From assembly GCF_029960815.1 (NCBI RefSeq), contig NZ_JASBRE010000010.1:1-64000 (forward strand): DNA of 64,000 nucleotides. Reading direction: 5' to 3'. The position numbers and the translations under genes were made by a program. The notes under the pieces are model-generated. The model worked only from the letters and a program-made list of their open reading frames with translations, had not been told where the DNA came from and did no database searches. This DNA comes from Pseudomonas sp. AL03 (GTDB taxonomy: Bacteria > Pseudomonadota > Gammaproteobacteria > Pseudomonadales > Pseudomonadaceae). Of this stretch, positions 36,097 through 46,173 are shown piece by piece. The stretch's first letter is position 1. Each line of letters begins with the position of its first letter.

Positions 36097-36597
36097 ATGG
36101 CGAAGAGCGAAGCAGCAGTAAAAGACCCCGCAACCAAAGGCAAACTCAAGCTGATCATCGTGATCGTGGTGGCCCTGCTGCTGGCGATTGGTTTGTCTGT
36201 GGGGGCAACCTGGTTCTTCATGCACAGCGCCCAGAGCAAGCCTGTCGCCGCGGCAGAAACCGCCCCGGTCGGCAAGCAGCCAGCGATTTTCGAGCCCATG
36301 GCTCCGGCCTTCGTGGCCAACTACAACCAGAACGGTCGTCAGCGCTACATGCAGGTGAGCATCACCCTGCAGGGGCGCAATCAGGCCGATCTGGACGCGC
36401 TCAAAGTCCACATGCCGGTCATCCGCAATAACCTGGTCATGCTGTTCTCCGGCCAGGACTTCGCCACCCTGGCGTCGCCAGTCGGCCAGGAAATGTTGCG
36501 TCAGAAAGCCACGGCCAGCGTCCAGGAAGTGGCGCAGAAAGAACTCGGCAAAGTGGTCATCGAACAGTTGCTCTTCACTAATTTCGTACTGCAGTAG
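36097..36597 (+). CDS. fliL: Flagellar basal body-associated protein FliL
   Basis: 166 aa single-pass inner-membrane protein: membrane segment about 17-42 (LIIVIVVALLLAIGLSVGATW), then a periplasmic domain (MQVSITLQGRNQADLDALKVH) that rings the stator. First gene of the export/C-ring operon. Confidence 0.95.
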   Translation: MAKSEAAVKDPATKGKLKLIIVIVVALLLAIGLSVGATWFFMHSAQSKPVAAAETAPVGKQPAIFEPMAPAFVANYNQNGRQRYMQVSITLQGRNQADLDALKVHMPVIRNNLVMLFSGQDFATLASPVGQEMLRQKATASVQEVAQKELGKVVIEQLLFTNFVLQ

Positions 36598-36606
36598 GAA
36601 CACGAC

Positions 36607-37575
36607 ATGGCCGTGCAGGACCTGCTGTCCCAGGATGAGATCGATGCGCTGTTGCATGGCGTCGACGATGGTCTGGTGCAGACCGATACCGCTGCCGAAC
36701 CCGGCAGCGTCAAAAGCTACGACCTGACCAGCCAGGATCGCATCGTCCGTGGACGCATGCCGACCCTGGAGATGATCAACGAGCGTTTCGCCCGCTACAC
36801 CCGCATCAGCATGTTCAACATGCTGCGCCGCTCGGCGGACGTTGCCGTCGGTGGCGTGCAGGTGATGAAGTTCGGCGAATACGTGCACTCGCTGTACGTG
36901 CCGACCAGCCTCAACCTGGTCAAGATCAAACCGTTGCGCGGCACCGCGCTGTTCATCCTCGACGCCAAACTGGTGTTCAAGCTGGTGGACAACTTCTTCG
37001 GTGGCGACGGCCGCCACGCAAAGATCGAAGGGCGTGAATTCACTCCGACCGAACTGCGTGTGGTGCGCATGGTGCTGGAGCAGGCCTTCGTCGATTTGAA
37101 GGAAGCCTGGCAGGCGATCATGGAAGTGAATTTCGAGTACATCAACTCGGAAGTGAACCCGGCCATGGCCAACATCGTCGGTCCGAGCGAAGCCATTGTG
37201 GTGTCAACGTTCCACATCGAACTCGATGGCGGCGGCGGCGACCTGCACGTGACCATGCCGTACTCGATGATCGAACCGGTACGCGAAATGCTCGACGCCG
37301 GCTTCCAGTCGGACCTCGACGATCAGGACGAGCGCTGGATCAATGCCTTGCGCCAGGACGTGCTGGACGTTGACGTACCGATCGGTGCCACGGTGGCCCG
37401 CCGTCAGTTGCGCCTGCGGGACATTCTGCACATGCAGCCGGGGGATATTATCCCGATCGAGATGCCGGAAGAGATGATCATGCGCGCCAACGGCGTGCCT
37501 GCGTTCAAGGTCAAGATGGGTTCGCACAAAGGCAACCTCGCGTTGCAAGTGATCGAGCCGATCGAGCGCCGTTGA
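36607..37575 (+). CDS. fliM: Flagellar motor switch protein FliM
   Basis: 322 aa. The N-terminal CheY-P binding peptide LLSQDEIDALLHG (residues 6-18) is intact. The middle CheC-like domain has PTLEMINERFARYTRISMFN and a GGxG region at the end of FHIELDGGGGD; the C-terminal SpoA domain contacts FliN (ATVARRQLRLRDILHMQPGDII). Confidence 0.97.
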   Translation: MAVQDLLSQDEIDALLHGVDDGLVQTDTAAEPGSVKSYDLTSQDRIVRGRMPTLEMINERFARYTRISMFNMLRRSADVAVGGVQVMKFGEYVHSLYVPTSLNLVKIKPLRGTALFILDAKLVFKLVDNFFGGDGRHAKIEGREFTPTELRVVRMVLEQAFVDLKEAWQAIMEVNFEYINSEVNPAMANIVGPSEAIVVSTFHIELDGGGGDLHVTMPYSMIEPVREMLDAGFQSDLDDQDERWINALRQDVLDVDVPIGATVARRQLRLRDILHMQPGDIIPIEMPEEMIMRANGVPAFKVKMGSHKGNLALQVIEPIERR

Positions 37576-37644
37576 TTGGCGCTCGTACACACTCGCTTTT
37601 AACTGACGGCTTCTAATTGAATGGTTGCCCGCCGAGGACACATG

Positions 37645-38103
37645 ATGGCTGACGATATGAATACCCAGGACGACCAGGCGCTGGCCGATGAATGGGCTGC
37701 TGCCCTGGAAGAAACCGGCGATGCCGGGCAGGACGACATCGACGCCTTGCTGGCCGCCGACGCCGCCAGTTCGCCGTCCAACCGTCTGCCGATGGAAGAA
37801 TTCGGCAGCGTGCCGAAAAACAACAATCCAGTCACCCTGGACGGTCCGAACCTGGACGTGATCCTCGATATCCCGGTATCGATTTCCATGGAAGTCGGCA
37901 GCACCGACATCAACATTCGCAACCTGCTGCAACTCAACCAGGGTTCGGTGATCGAGCTCGATCGTCTGGCCGGTGAACCGCTGGACGTGCTGGTCAACGG
38001 CACGCTCATCGCTCACGGCGAAGTGGTGGTGGTCAACGAGAAGTTCGGCATCCGCCTGACCGACGTGATCAGCCCAAGCGAACGCATCAAGAAGCTGCGC
38101 TAA
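37645..38103 (+). CDS. fliN: Flagellar motor switch protein FliN
   Basis: 152 aa. C-terminal SpoA domain: LDVILDIPVSISMEVGSTDINIRNLLQLNQGSVIEL onward. The N-terminal extension carries AGQDDIDALLAAD (about residues 27-39), which resembles the EIDALL peptide of FliM. ATG at 37645 is chosen for its 6-base distance from GAGGA; 37642 and 37621 are in-frame alternatives. Confidence 0.95.
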   Translation: MADDMNTQDDQALADEWAAALEETGDAGQDDIDALLAADAASSPSNRLPMEEFGSVPKNNNPVTLDGPNLDVILDIPVSISMEVGSTDINIRNLLQLNQGSVIELDRLAGEPLDVLVNGTLIAHGEVVVVNEKFGIRLTDVISPSERIKKLR

Positions 38104-38550
38104 GTGAAAAAGGTTCTGGGCGTTCTTTTTGCCTTGCCGTTCAGCGTTCTGGCTGCCGAGCCGGTGGCGACGGCTGCCACCGCCGTCGCACCCGCGGTCA
38201 GCAGTGGTGTGGGCGGGCAATTGACACAGTTGGTGTTCGGTTTACTGCTGGTGCTGGGGTTGATCTTCTTCCTCGCCTGGCTATTGCGTCGGGTGCAACA
38301 GGCCGGGCCGGCCGGCAAAGGGCAGGTGATCGCGCTGATCGGTTCCCGCGCGCTGGGCCCTCGCGACCGGTTGATGCTGGTGCAGGTCGGCAACGAGCAG
38401 ATTCTGCTTGGCTTGAGCCCCGGCACCATCACCGCGTTGCACGTGCTCAAGGAGCCGGTGCAAGTGCCCAGCGGTACTGAAAAAGCGACCCCCGAGTTTG
38501 CCCAGCGCCTGATGGAGTTGATGGGCAAGGATCAGAAGGATAAGAAGTAA
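38104..38550 (+). CDS. fliO: Flagellar biosynthetic protein FliO
   Basis: 148 aa. Signal-like N-terminus ([17 protein letters not shown]), then a membrane helix about 40-60 ([20 protein letters not shown]) and a cytoplasmic domain. Assists FliP assembly in the export gate. GTG start directly after the fliN stop. Confidence 0.93.
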   Translation: MKKVLGVLFALPFSVLAAEPVATAATAVAPAVSSGVGGQLTQLVFGLLLVLGLIFFLAWLLRRVQQAGPAGKGQVIALIGSRALGPRDRLMLVQVGNEQILLGLSPGTITALHVLKEPVQVPSGTEKATPEFAQRLMELMGKDQKDKK

Positions 38551-39308
38551 TGGGTGCGTTACGCATCGTCTTGATGCTGGCCCTGATGCTGGCCGCGCCG
38601 CTGGCGTTCGCCGCCGATCCGTTGTCGATCCCGGCGATCACCCTGGGTACCAATGCCGAAGGCGCTCAGGAATATTCGGTCAGCCTGCAAATCCTGCTGA
38701 TCATGACCGCGCTGAGTTTTATCCCGGCGTTCGTCATGCTGATGACCAGTTTTACCCGGATCATCATCGTCTTCTCGATCCTGCGTCAGGCCCTGGGCCT
38801 GCAGCAGACACCGTCTAACCAAATCCTCACGGGTATGGCGCTGTTCCTGACGCTGTTCATCATGGCGCCGGTGTTCGACCGTGTTAATCAAGATGCCTTG
38901 CAACCGTATCTGGCGGAGAAGCTCACCGCTCAAGACGCCGTGGCCAAGGCCCAGGTGCCGATCAAGGACTTCATGCTCGCCCAGACCCGCAGCAGCGATC
39001 TGGAGTTGTTCATGCGCTTGTCCAAACGCACTGATATCGCGTCGCCGGATCAGGCTCCGCTGACCATTTTGGTCCCGGCGTTCGTCACGTCCGAGCTGAA
39101 AACCGCCTTCCAGATTGGCTTCATGATCTTCATTCCGTTCCTGATCATCGACCTGGTCGTGGCCAGTGTGCTGATGGCCATGGGCATGATGATGCTCTCG
39201 CCGCTGATCATTTCGCTGCCGTTCAAGATCATGCTGTTCGTGCTGGTGGATGGCTGGGCGTTGATCATCGGTACGCTGGCGAGCAGCTTCGGCGGTGTAT
39301 CGCCATGA
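38550..39308 (+). CDS. fliP: Flagellar export gate protein FliP
   Basis: 252 aa with a cleavable signal ([17 protein letters not shown]) and four membrane helices. Family motifs: [25 protein letters not shown] and the C-terminal [25 protein letters not shown] region. TAATG overlap with fliO. Confidence 0.97.
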   Translation: MGALRIVLMLALMLAAPLAFAADPLSIPAITLGTNAEGAQEYSVSLQILLIMTALSFIPAFVMLMTSFTRIIIVFSILRQALGLQQTPSNQILTGMALFLTLFIMAPVFDRVNQDALQPYLAEKLTAQDAVAKAQVPIKDFMLAQTRSSDLELFMRLSKRTDIASPDQAPLTILVPAFVTSELKTAFQIGFMIFIPFLIIDLVVASVLMAMGMMMLSPLIISLPFKIMLFVLVDGWALIIGTLASSFGGVSP

Positions 39309-39574
39309 CGCCAGAAGTTGCGGTAGACATCTTTCGGGAGGCACTGTGGCTGACCACCATGATGGTTGCCGTGCTGGTGATTCCGAGTTTGCTCGTGGGC
39401 CTGTTGGTGGCAATGTTCCAGGCCGCTACGCAGATCAACGAACAGACGCTGAGCTTTCTGCCGCGCTTGCTGGTGATGCTGGTGACGCTGATTGTCGCCG
39501 GTCCGTGGCTGGTGCAGACCTTCATGGAATACATCCTGCAGTTGTACGGCAATATTCCTCAGGTTATCGGCTAA
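39305..39574 (+). CDS. fliQ: Flagellar export gate protein FliQ
   Basis: 89 aa with two membrane helices (about 17-40 and 52-75), in the FliQ pattern [26 protein letters not shown] and [19 protein letters not shown] overlap with fliP. Confidence 0.96.
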   Translation: MTPEVAVDIFREALWLTTMMVAVLVIPSLLVGLLVAMFQAATQINEQTLSFLPRLLVMLVTLIVAGPWLVQTFMEYILQLYGNIPQVIG

Positions 39575-39577
39575 GCC

Positions 39578-40360
39578 ATGTCGCTGCTCCAGCTGACTGA
39601 CACCCAGATCAGTACCTGGGTGGCGACGTTCATGTTGCCGCTGTTTCGCGTCGGTTCGTTGCTGATGGTCATGCCGATATTCGGTACGAGCCTGGTGCCC
39701 ACGCGGATCCGCCTCTATTTCGCTGTGGCCATTACCGTGGTCATTGCCCCCGGCCTGCCACCCATGCCGCCGGTGAATGCGCTGGATCTGAGCGGGCTGC
39801 TGCTGATCGCCGAGCAGATCATCATCGGCGCGGTACTGGGGTTCTCCTTGCAGCTGTTCTTCCAGGCCTTCGTGGTTGCCGGGCAGATCGTCTCCATTCA
39901 GATGGGCATGGGCTTCGCTTCCATGGTCGACCCTACCAACGGTGTGTCGGTGGCAGTGATCGGGCAGTTCTTCACCATGCTGGTGACGCTGTTGTTCCTG
40001 TCGATGAATGGCCATCTCGTGGTGTTCGAAGTCCTCACCGAAAGCTTCACCACGCTGCCCGTCGGTAGCGGGTTTATGGTCAATCATTTCTGGGAGCTGG
40101 CCGGCAAGCTCGGTTGGGTCCTTGGGGCTGCTCTTATGCTGGTGCTGCCAGCGATCACCGCGCTGCTGGTAGTGAACATTGCGTTTGGCATCATGACCCG
40201 GGCGGCGCCGCAGCTGAACATCTTCTCCATCGGCTTCCCGCTGACCCTGGTGCTCGGGATGTACATCCTCTGGGTGGGGCTTGCGGACATCCTCAATCAG
40301 TATCAACCGCTGGCCTCCGAGGCCTTGCAGTTTTTACGCGAACTGGCACAGGCGCGCTGA
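39578..40360 (+). CDS. fliR: Flagellar export gate protein FliR
   Basis: 260 aa, six or so membrane helices. PLFRVGSLLMVMPIFGTSLVPTRIRLY and QMGMGFASMVDPTNG are typical FliR/YscT segments. Three bases after fliQ. Confidence 0.96.
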   Translation: MSLLQLTDTQISTWVATFMLPLFRVGSLLMVMPIFGTSLVPTRIRLYFAVAITVVIAPGLPPMPPVNALDLSGLLLIAEQIIIGAVLGFSLQLFFQAFVVAGQIVSIQMGMGFASMVDPTNGVSVAVIGQFFTMLVTLLFLSMNGHLVVFEVLTESFTTLPVGSGFMVNHFWELAGKLGWVLGAALMLVLPAITALLVVNIAFGIMTRAAPQLNIFSIGFPLTLVLGMYILWVGLADILNQYQPLASEALQFLRELAQAR

Positions 40361-40363
40361 GTC

Positions 40364-41503
40364 ATGGCTGAGAGCGAAAGCGGTCAGGACAAAACAGAAG
40401 ACCCCACGGAGAAACGTAAAAAGGACTCTCGCGAGAAAGGCGAGATTGCGCGCTCCAAGGAGCTCAACACGCTGGCGATCATGCTGGCTGGTTCTGCTGC
40501 GCTGCTGATTTTCGGCGGAGCCCTGGCGCAGGATTTGATGGAGTTGATGCGACAGAATTTTTCTCTGCCGCGAGAAGTCATCCTCGATCAGCGCTCGATG
40601 GGCACTTATCTGATGAACTCGGGACTGATGGCGTTGCTGGCGATTCAACCCATCATGATCACCCTGGTCCTGGTAGCATTGATCGGGCCGATTTCCCTGG
40701 GCGGCTGGCTGTTCGCGGCCAGTTCCCTGGCACCGAAGTTCAGTCGGATGAACCCCGCTGCCGGCCTCAAGCGCATGTTTTCGTTCAAGGCTGTGGCTGA
40801 GCTGCTCAAGGCGCTGGCGAAATTTTTCATCACCCTTACCGTGGCGCTTTTAGTGTTGTCATCGGACATTGATGACCTGATACGCATCGCACACGAACCA
40901 TTGGAACTGGCCATCATCCACTGCTTGCAGGTGGTAGGCTGGAGTACGTTGTGGATGTCTTGCGGGCTGATCGTTATCGCTGCGGTGGATGTCCCGGTGC
41001 AGCTCTGGGAGAGCCACAAGAAACTGCTGATGACCAAGCAGGAAGTGCGTGACGAGCATAAAGATCAGGAAGGGCGGCCGGAGGTCAAACAACGGATTCG
41101 CCAGCTGCAGCGCGACATGTCCCAGCGCCGGATGATGGCGGCAATCCCCGACGCCGATGTGGTCATCACCAACCCGACACACTACGCCGTAGCGCTCAAG
41201 TACGATCCGGACAAGGGCGGGGCGCCGATGCTGATCGCCAAGGGCAGCGACTTCCTGGCCTTGAAAATCCGTGAAATTGCTGTGGCCAACGACGTGCTGC
41301 TGCTTGAGTCGCCGGCGCTGGCACGTTCGATCTACTACTCCACCGAACTTGATCAGGAAATCCCTGGCGGGCTCTATCTTGCCGTCGCCCAGGTGCTCGC
41401 TTACGTCTACCAGATCCGCCAGCACCGCGCCGGCAAGGGCAAGCGCCCGGATCCGCTCAAGGGCGATCTGCCGATTCCGCCGGATCTGCGGCGCGATTCC
41501 TGA
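40364..41503 (+). CDS. flhB: Flagellar export switch protein FlhB
   Basis: 379 aa. N-terminal soluble part with TEDPTEKRKKDSREKGEIARSKE, four membrane helices, and the cytoplasmic autocleavage site NPTH in VVITNPTHYAVALKYD (Asn about residue 269). Controls the switch from hook to filament export with FliK. Last gene of the fliL operon. Confidence 0.97.
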   Translation: MAESESGQDKTEDPTEKRKKDSREKGEIARSKELNTLAIMLAGSAALLIFGGALAQDLMELMRQNFSLPREVILDQRSMGTYLMNSGLMALLAIQPIMITLVLVALIGPISLGGWLFAASSLAPKFSRMNPAAGLKRMFSFKAVAELLKALAKFFITLTVALLVLSSDIDDLIRIAHEPLELAIIHCLQVVGWSTLWMSCGLIVIAAVDVPVQLWESHKKLLMTKQEVRDEHKDQEGRPEVKQRIRQLQRDMSQRRMMAAIPDADVVITNPTHYAVALKYDPDKGGAPMLIAKGSDFLALKIREIAVANDVLLLESPALARSIYYSTELDQEIPGGLYLAVAQVLAYVYQIRQHRAGKGKRPDPLKGDLPIPPDLRRDS

Positions 41504-41514
41504 TCCCTGCACCC

Positions 41515-41638
41515 TGTAGCAGCTGCCGAGCCTGCGAGGCTGCGTTCGGCTGCGCAGCAGTCGTAAAATCCTTGCGAGGACTTCGGTCGAGCGCGACCCC
41601 GGCTCAAGCGCAGCCTCGCAGGCTCGACAGCTGCTACA
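41515..41638. repeat. Intergenic palindromic element between flhB and flhA
   Basis: TGTAGCAGCTGCCGAGCCTG...and its inverted arm ending CAGGCTCGACAGCTGCTACA enclose 124 bases, with GCGAGGCTGCG/CGCAGCCTCGC continuing the stem. This is a common intergenic repeat in fluorescent pseudomonads. Possible role as transcript end. Confidence 0.88.
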
Positions 41639-41678
41639 AAGGCTTAATCAATCCCTCTATTTTCCACCCCCGCAAAAG

Positions 41679-41695
41679 TTGGAAGGCTTCTTGCA
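41679..41695 (+). promoter_or_regulatory. Sigma-54 promoter of flhA operon
   Basis: TTGGAAGGCTTCTTGCA: GG and GC are ten bases apart and the TTGCA -12 box is perfect, but -24 flanks diverge. It is 62 bases before flhA, an RpoN/FleQ target in P. aeruginosa. Confidence 0.82.
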
Positions 41696-41756
41696 GTAGC
41701 CGCTTTGCGCCTGCTTCAGGCGTCAAAAGTTTGCTTTAAAGGAACGGGGAAAACCG

Positions 41757-43886
41757 GTGGATCGCTCTCAGTTACTCAACAGTGCTCGCACAAACGTTGC
41801 CGACTTAAGTCGGGGCAATCTGGGTGTGCCGTTGTTGCTGCTGGTCATGCTGGCGATGATGATGTTGCCGATCCCGCCGTTCCTGCTGGACGTGTTCTTC
41901 ACGTTCAATATTGCCTTGTCGATCGTGGTGTTGCTGGTGTGCGTTTATGCCTTGCGACCGCTGGATTTCGCGGTGTTTCCGACCATTCTGCTGGTGGCGA
42001 CGCTACTGCGGCTGGCGTTGAACGTGGCCTCCACGCGGGTGGTGATGCTCCACGGTCAGGACGGTCACGCCTCCGCCGGTAAGGTGATCCAGGCCTTCGG
42101 TGAGGTGGTGATCGGCGGTAACTACGTGGTCGGTATCGTGGTCTTCGCGATTTTGATGATCATCAACTTCGTCGTAGTGACTAAGGGTGCCGGGCGGATT
42201 TCCGAGGTGAGCGCGCGCTTCACCCTCGATGCGATGCCGGGTAAACAAATGGCAATCGACGCCGACTTGAACGCCGGCCTGATCGATCAGAACCAAGCCA
42301 AAATGCGCCGGATGGAAGTGGCCCAGGAAGCCGAGTTCTACGGCTCCATGGACGGTGCCAGCAAGTTCGTTCGCGGTGACGCCATTGCCGGCCTGCTGAT
42401 TCTGTTCATCAATCTGATCGGCGGCATGGCGGTCGGTATCTTCCAGCACGGCATGACCTTCGGCGATGCCGGTCGGGTGTACGCCTTGTTGACCATCGGT
42501 GACGGTTTGGTGGCGCAATTGCCATCACTGCTTTTATCTACAGCTGCAGCGATCATGGTGACCCGTGCTTCCGGTTCGGAAGACATGGGCAAGCAGATCA
42601 ATCGCCAGATGTTCGCCTCGCCGAAAGCGTTGGCAGTGGCGGCGGGTATGATGGCGGTCATGGGCCTGGTGCCCGGCATGCCGCACTTCTCCTTTCTCAG
42701 CATGGCGGCCGTGGCGGCCGGCGGCGCGTACCTGTTCTGGAAGAAGCAGAACGTGGTCAAGGTTCAGGCCTTGCAAGAGGTCAAGCGTCAGCAGGAACTG
42801 TTGCCATCGCCCGCTCGCGCCCAGGAAACCAAGGAGCTTGGCTGGGACGACGTGACCCCGATTGACATGATCGGCCTGGAAGTCGGGTACCGGCTGATAC
42901 CGCTGGTGGACCGCAACCAGGGTGGTCAGTTGCTGGCGCGGATCAAAGGTGTGCGCAAGAAGCTGTCGCAGGATCTGGGCTTCCTGATGCCGACCGTGCA
43001 TATCCGTGACAACCTCGACCTGGCGCCGAGTGCCTATCGCCTGACCCTGATGGGGGTGATCCTGGCCGAAGCGGAGATTTACCCGGACCGCGAACTGGCG
43101 ATCAACCCGGGGCAGGTCTACGGGATGCTCAACGGCATTACCGCCAAAGATCCGGCTTTCGGTCTGGAGGCGGTCTGGATCGAAATCAGCCAGCGTGCCC
43201 AGGCGCAATCCCTCGGTTACACCGTGGTCGATGCCAGTACGGTAGTGGCAACCCACTTGAACCAGATTTTGTACAAGCACTCGAGCGAGTTGATCGGTCA
43301 CGAAGAAGTGCAGCAACTCATGCAATTGTTGGCTAAAAGCTCGCCGAAACTGGCTGAAGAGCTGGTGCCTGGCGTGGTGTCTCTGTCGCAGCTGCTCAAA
43401 GTCTTGCAGGCTTTGCTGGCCGAACAGGTGCCAGTACGGGACATTCGCAGCATTGCCGAGGCCATCGCCAACAATGCCGCCAAGAGTCAAGATACTGCCG
43501 CGCTGGTGGCCGCCGTGCGCGTCGGCGTATCCCGCGCAATCGTCCAAAGCATTGTAGGCACTGACTCCGAGCTACCAGTGATCACCCTGGAGCCAAGGTT
43601 GGAACAAATATTGCTCAATAGTCTTCAGAAGGCAGGACAAGGCTCGGAAGAGGGCGTTCTGCTGGAGCCAAGCATGGCTGAAAAACTGCAACGCTCGTTG
43701 ATCGATGCGGCGCAGCGTCAGGAAATGCAAGGTCAACCGGTGATTCTGCTGGTAGCCGGTCCGGTTCGCGCGATGCTGTCGCGATTCGGCCGACTGGCAG
43801 TCCCGGGTTTGCACGTGTTGGCGTATCAGGAAATTCCTGACAACAAGCAAGTGACCATCGTTGCGACAGTAGGGCCCAACGGCTGA
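41757..43886 (+). CDS. flhA: Flagellar export protein FlhA
   Basis: 709 aa. N-terminal half has about eight membrane helices with the FHIPEP signature region (ALRPLDFAVFPTILLVATLLRLALNVASTR). The C-terminal cytoplasmic domain forms the docking ring for chaperone-substrate complexes. GTG start after AAAGGAACGGGG. Confidence 0.97.
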   Translation: MDRSQLLNSARTNVADLSRGNLGVPLLLLVMLAMMMLPIPPFLLDVFFTFNIALSIVVLLVCVYALRPLDFAVFPTILLVATLLRLALNVASTRVVMLHGQDGHASAGKVIQAFGEVVIGGNYVVGIVVFAILMIINFVVVTKGAGRISEVSARFTLDAMPGKQMAIDADLNAGLIDQNQAKMRRMEVAQEAEFYGSMDGASKFVRGDAIAGLLILFINLIGGMAVGIFQHGMTFGDAGRVYALLTIGDGLVAQLPSLLLSTAAAIMVTRASGSEDMGKQINRQMFASPKALAVAAGMMAVMGLVPGMPHFSFLSMAAVAAGGAYLFWKKQNVVKVQALQEVKRQQELLPSPARAQETKELGWDDVTPIDMIGLEVGYRLIPLVDRNQGGQLLARIKGVRKKLSQDLGFLMPTVHIRDNLDLAPSAYRLTLMGVILAEAEIYPDRELAINPGQVYGMLNGITAKDPAFGLEAVWIEISQRAQAQSLGYTVVDASTVVATHLNQILYKHSSELIGHEEVQQLMQLLAKSSPKLAEELVPGVVSLSQLLKVLQALLAEQVPVRDIRSIAEAIANNAAKSQDTAALVAAVRVGVSRAIVQSIVGTDSELPVITLEPRLEQILLNSLQKAGQGSEEGVLLEPSMAEKLQRSLIDAAQRQEMQGQPVILLVAGPVRAMLSRFGRLAVPGLHVLAYQEIPDNKQVTIVATVGPNG

Positions 43887-43897
43887 GGTAGTGGTTT

Positions 43898-45226
43898 ATG
43901 CAAGTTAAGCGTTTTTTCGCCGCCGATATGCGTCAGGCCATGAAACTGGTTCGTGATGAGTTGGGCGCTGAAGCCGCCATCATTGGCAACCGCCGGATCG
44001 CCGGTGGTGTCGAGTTGACGGCTGCCCTGGATTACAAGTTGTCGGCGCTGGCCCCGCGCGTTCCGAACATGGAACTCGAAGACGAGCTGCGCAAGACCCA
44101 GTCGCGGATCGTTACCGCCCAGGCCGAACTGAGCCTGCGAGGCGAAGGCGAGAGCGACAAGAGCACCAATCGCCAGTTGTTCGCCGGCCTGCCACTGACC
44201 GCGGCCGAGCCGCTGATCGAACCGACCTACGCCGAACCCCGTCGGCCTGCACCGGCCGCTGCGCCAGCCTCCGGTGGTGTGGACCCGCGGGCGTTCGACT
44301 CGATGCGTTTCGAACTCAACAGCTTGCGCGAACTGATGGAAGTGCAACTCGGCTCCCTGGCCTGGAATCAGCTGCAAGGCAGCCGTCCGGCCCAGGCCAA
44401 TCTTTGGCGTCGCCTGCAACGCATCGGCCTGTCCGGCCCGTTGTCGCGCGATTTGCTGGCGCTGATTACCGATATTGAAGAACCTCGTCAGGCCTGGCGC
44501 ATGTTGCTGGCGCACCTGGCGCGGATGATCGCCACACCGGAAGTCGAGCCGCTGGAAGAGGGCGGTGTGATTGCCATGGTCGGCCCTGCCGGCATGGGCA
44601 AGACCACCACGCTGGCCAAGCTCGCTGCCCGCTACGTGCTCAAGTACGGCGCGCAGAATATCGCGTTGGTGAGCATGGACAGCTACCGTATTGGCGCTCA
44701 GGAGCAGCTCAAGACCCTCGGCCGGATCCTCAATGTGTCGGTGACTCACGTCGATCCGGGTCAGTCGCTGGTGCAGGCGCTGGAGCCCTTGCTGCGCAAA
44801 CGCGTGGTGCTGATCGATACCGCGGGCCTCCAGGCCAGCGATCCGGCACTGCGCATGCAGCTCGAAAGCCTGGCCGGTCGTGGGATCAAATCGAAAAATT
44901 ATCTGGTGTTGGCAACCACCAGCCAGAAACAGGTTCTAACGGCCGCTTATCACAGTTACAAGCGTTGTGGGCTCGCTGGCTGCATCCTGACTAAACTGGA
45001 TGAAACGGCAAGTCTGGGCGAGGTGTTGAGCCTGGCCATCAGTCATGAATTGCCGGTGGCCTACCTGACCGATGGCCCGCGGATTCCGGATGATTTGCAT
45101 CTGCCGCGTCGTCATCAGTTGGTCAGTCGCGCCGTCAGCGTGCAAATGCAAGAAGAACCCAGCGAAGAAGCCATGGCTGACATGTTCGCTGATATTTACC
45201 ACAGCCCGACCAAGCAGGTCGGCTGA
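43898..45226 (+). CDS. flhF: Flagellar SRP-like GTPase FlhF
   Basis: 442 aa. N-terminal B domain (MQVKRFFAADMRQAMKLVRDELG), then N and G domains with P-loop GPAGMGKTTTLAKLAARY (about 229-246), IDTAG at G3 and TKLDE at G4. Sets polar flagellar placement and works with FleN. Confidence 0.97.
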   Translation: MQVKRFFAADMRQAMKLVRDELGAEAAIIGNRRIAGGVELTAALDYKLSALAPRVPNMELEDELRKTQSRIVTAQAELSLRGEGESDKSTNRQLFAGLPLTAAEPLIEPTYAEPRRPAPAAAPASGGVDPRAFDSMRFELNSLRELMEVQLGSLAWNQLQGSRPAQANLWRRLQRIGLSGPLSRDLLALITDIEEPRQAWRMLLAHLARMIATPEVEPLEEGGVIAMVGPAGMGKTTTLAKLAARYVLKYGAQNIALVSMDSYRIGAQEQLKTLGRILNVSVTHVDPGQSLVQALEPLLRKRVVLIDTAGLQASDPALRMQLESLAGRGIKSKNYLVLATTSQKQVLTAAYHSYKRCGLAGCILTKLDETASLGEVLSLAISHELPVAYLTDGPRIPDDLHLPRRHQLVSRAVSVQMQEEPSEEAMADMFADIYHSPTKQVG

Positions 45227-45342
45227 GGTATTAATGAACTGTTTTTGTACCTACATCGATGGTCTGCCATGCATTGTTCATTTTGTGAACGCGCAGCCAG
45301 TAATGTGGCCTCCGTCTAAGTAAGACAAGGTAAAGAAAATTC

Positions 45343-46173
45343 ATGGGCAGCATGCATCCCGTACAGGTGATCGCGGTGACCGGCGGCAAAGGTGGCGTCG
45401 GGAAAACTAACGTGTCAGTGAACTTGTCCCTGGCTCTAGCTGAACTCGGCCGGCGCGTCATGCTGCTGGACGCCGATCTGGGGCTGGCGAACGTCGACGT
45501 CCTGCTGGGACTGACACCCAAACGTACGTTGGCCGACGTGATCGAAGGCCGCTGCGAGCTGCGCGACGTATTGTTGCAAGGCCCTGGCGGCATCCGCATC
45601 GTCCCGGCCGCGTCCGGCACACAGAGCATGGTTCATCTGAGCCCGGCCCAACACGCCGGCCTGATCCAAGCGTTCAGCGATATCGGCGACAACCTCGACG
45701 TATTGGTGATCGACACCGCTGCGGGCATTGGTGAGTCGGTAGTCAGTTTCGTTCGCGCAGCGCAAGAAGTCTTGCTGGTGGTCTGTGACGAGCCGACCTC
45801 GATCACTGATGCCTACGCGCTGATCAAACTGCTAAACCGCGATTACGGCATGAACCGTTTCCGCGTCCTGGCCAACATGGCCCAGAGCCCGCAGGAAGGT
45901 CGCAACCTGTTCGCCAAGTTGACCAAGGTCACGGATCGCTTCCTCGACGTCGCCTTACAATACGTCGGCGCGGTGCCTTACGACGAAAGCGTGCGCAAGG
46001 CCGTGCAGAAGCAGCGCGCCGTCTATGAAGCCTTCCCGCGTTCCAAGTGCTCCCTGGCGTTCAAGGCCATTGCACAGAAGGTCGATACCTGGCCGTTGCC
46101 TGCCAACCCGCGTGGGCACCTGGAGTTTTTCGTCGAGCGCCTCGTGCAACAAACGGCAGGACCGGTGCTATGA
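45343..46173 (+). CDS. fleN: Flagellar number regulator FleN (FlhG)
   Basis: 276 aa MinD/ParA-type ATPase with deviant Walker A TGGKGGVGKTNVSVNL (about 9-24) and LLDADLGLANVDVLLG. Restricts flagellar number by antagonising FleQ. A 116-bp leader follows flhF; it overlaps fliA (ATGA). Confidence 0.96.
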   Translation: MGSMHPVQVIAVTGGKGGVGKTNVSVNLSLALAELGRRVMLLDADLGLANVDVLLGLTPKRTLADVIEGRCELRDVLLQGPGGIRIVPAASGTQSMVHLSPAQHAGLIQAFSDIGDNLDVLVIDTAAGIGESVVSFVRAAQEVLLVVCDEPTSITDAYALIKLLNRDYGMNRFRVLANMAQSPQEGRNLFAKLTKVTDRFLDVALQYVGAVPYDESVRKAVQKQRAVYEAFPRSKCSLAFKAIAQKVDTWPLPANPRGHLEFFVERLVQQTAGPVL

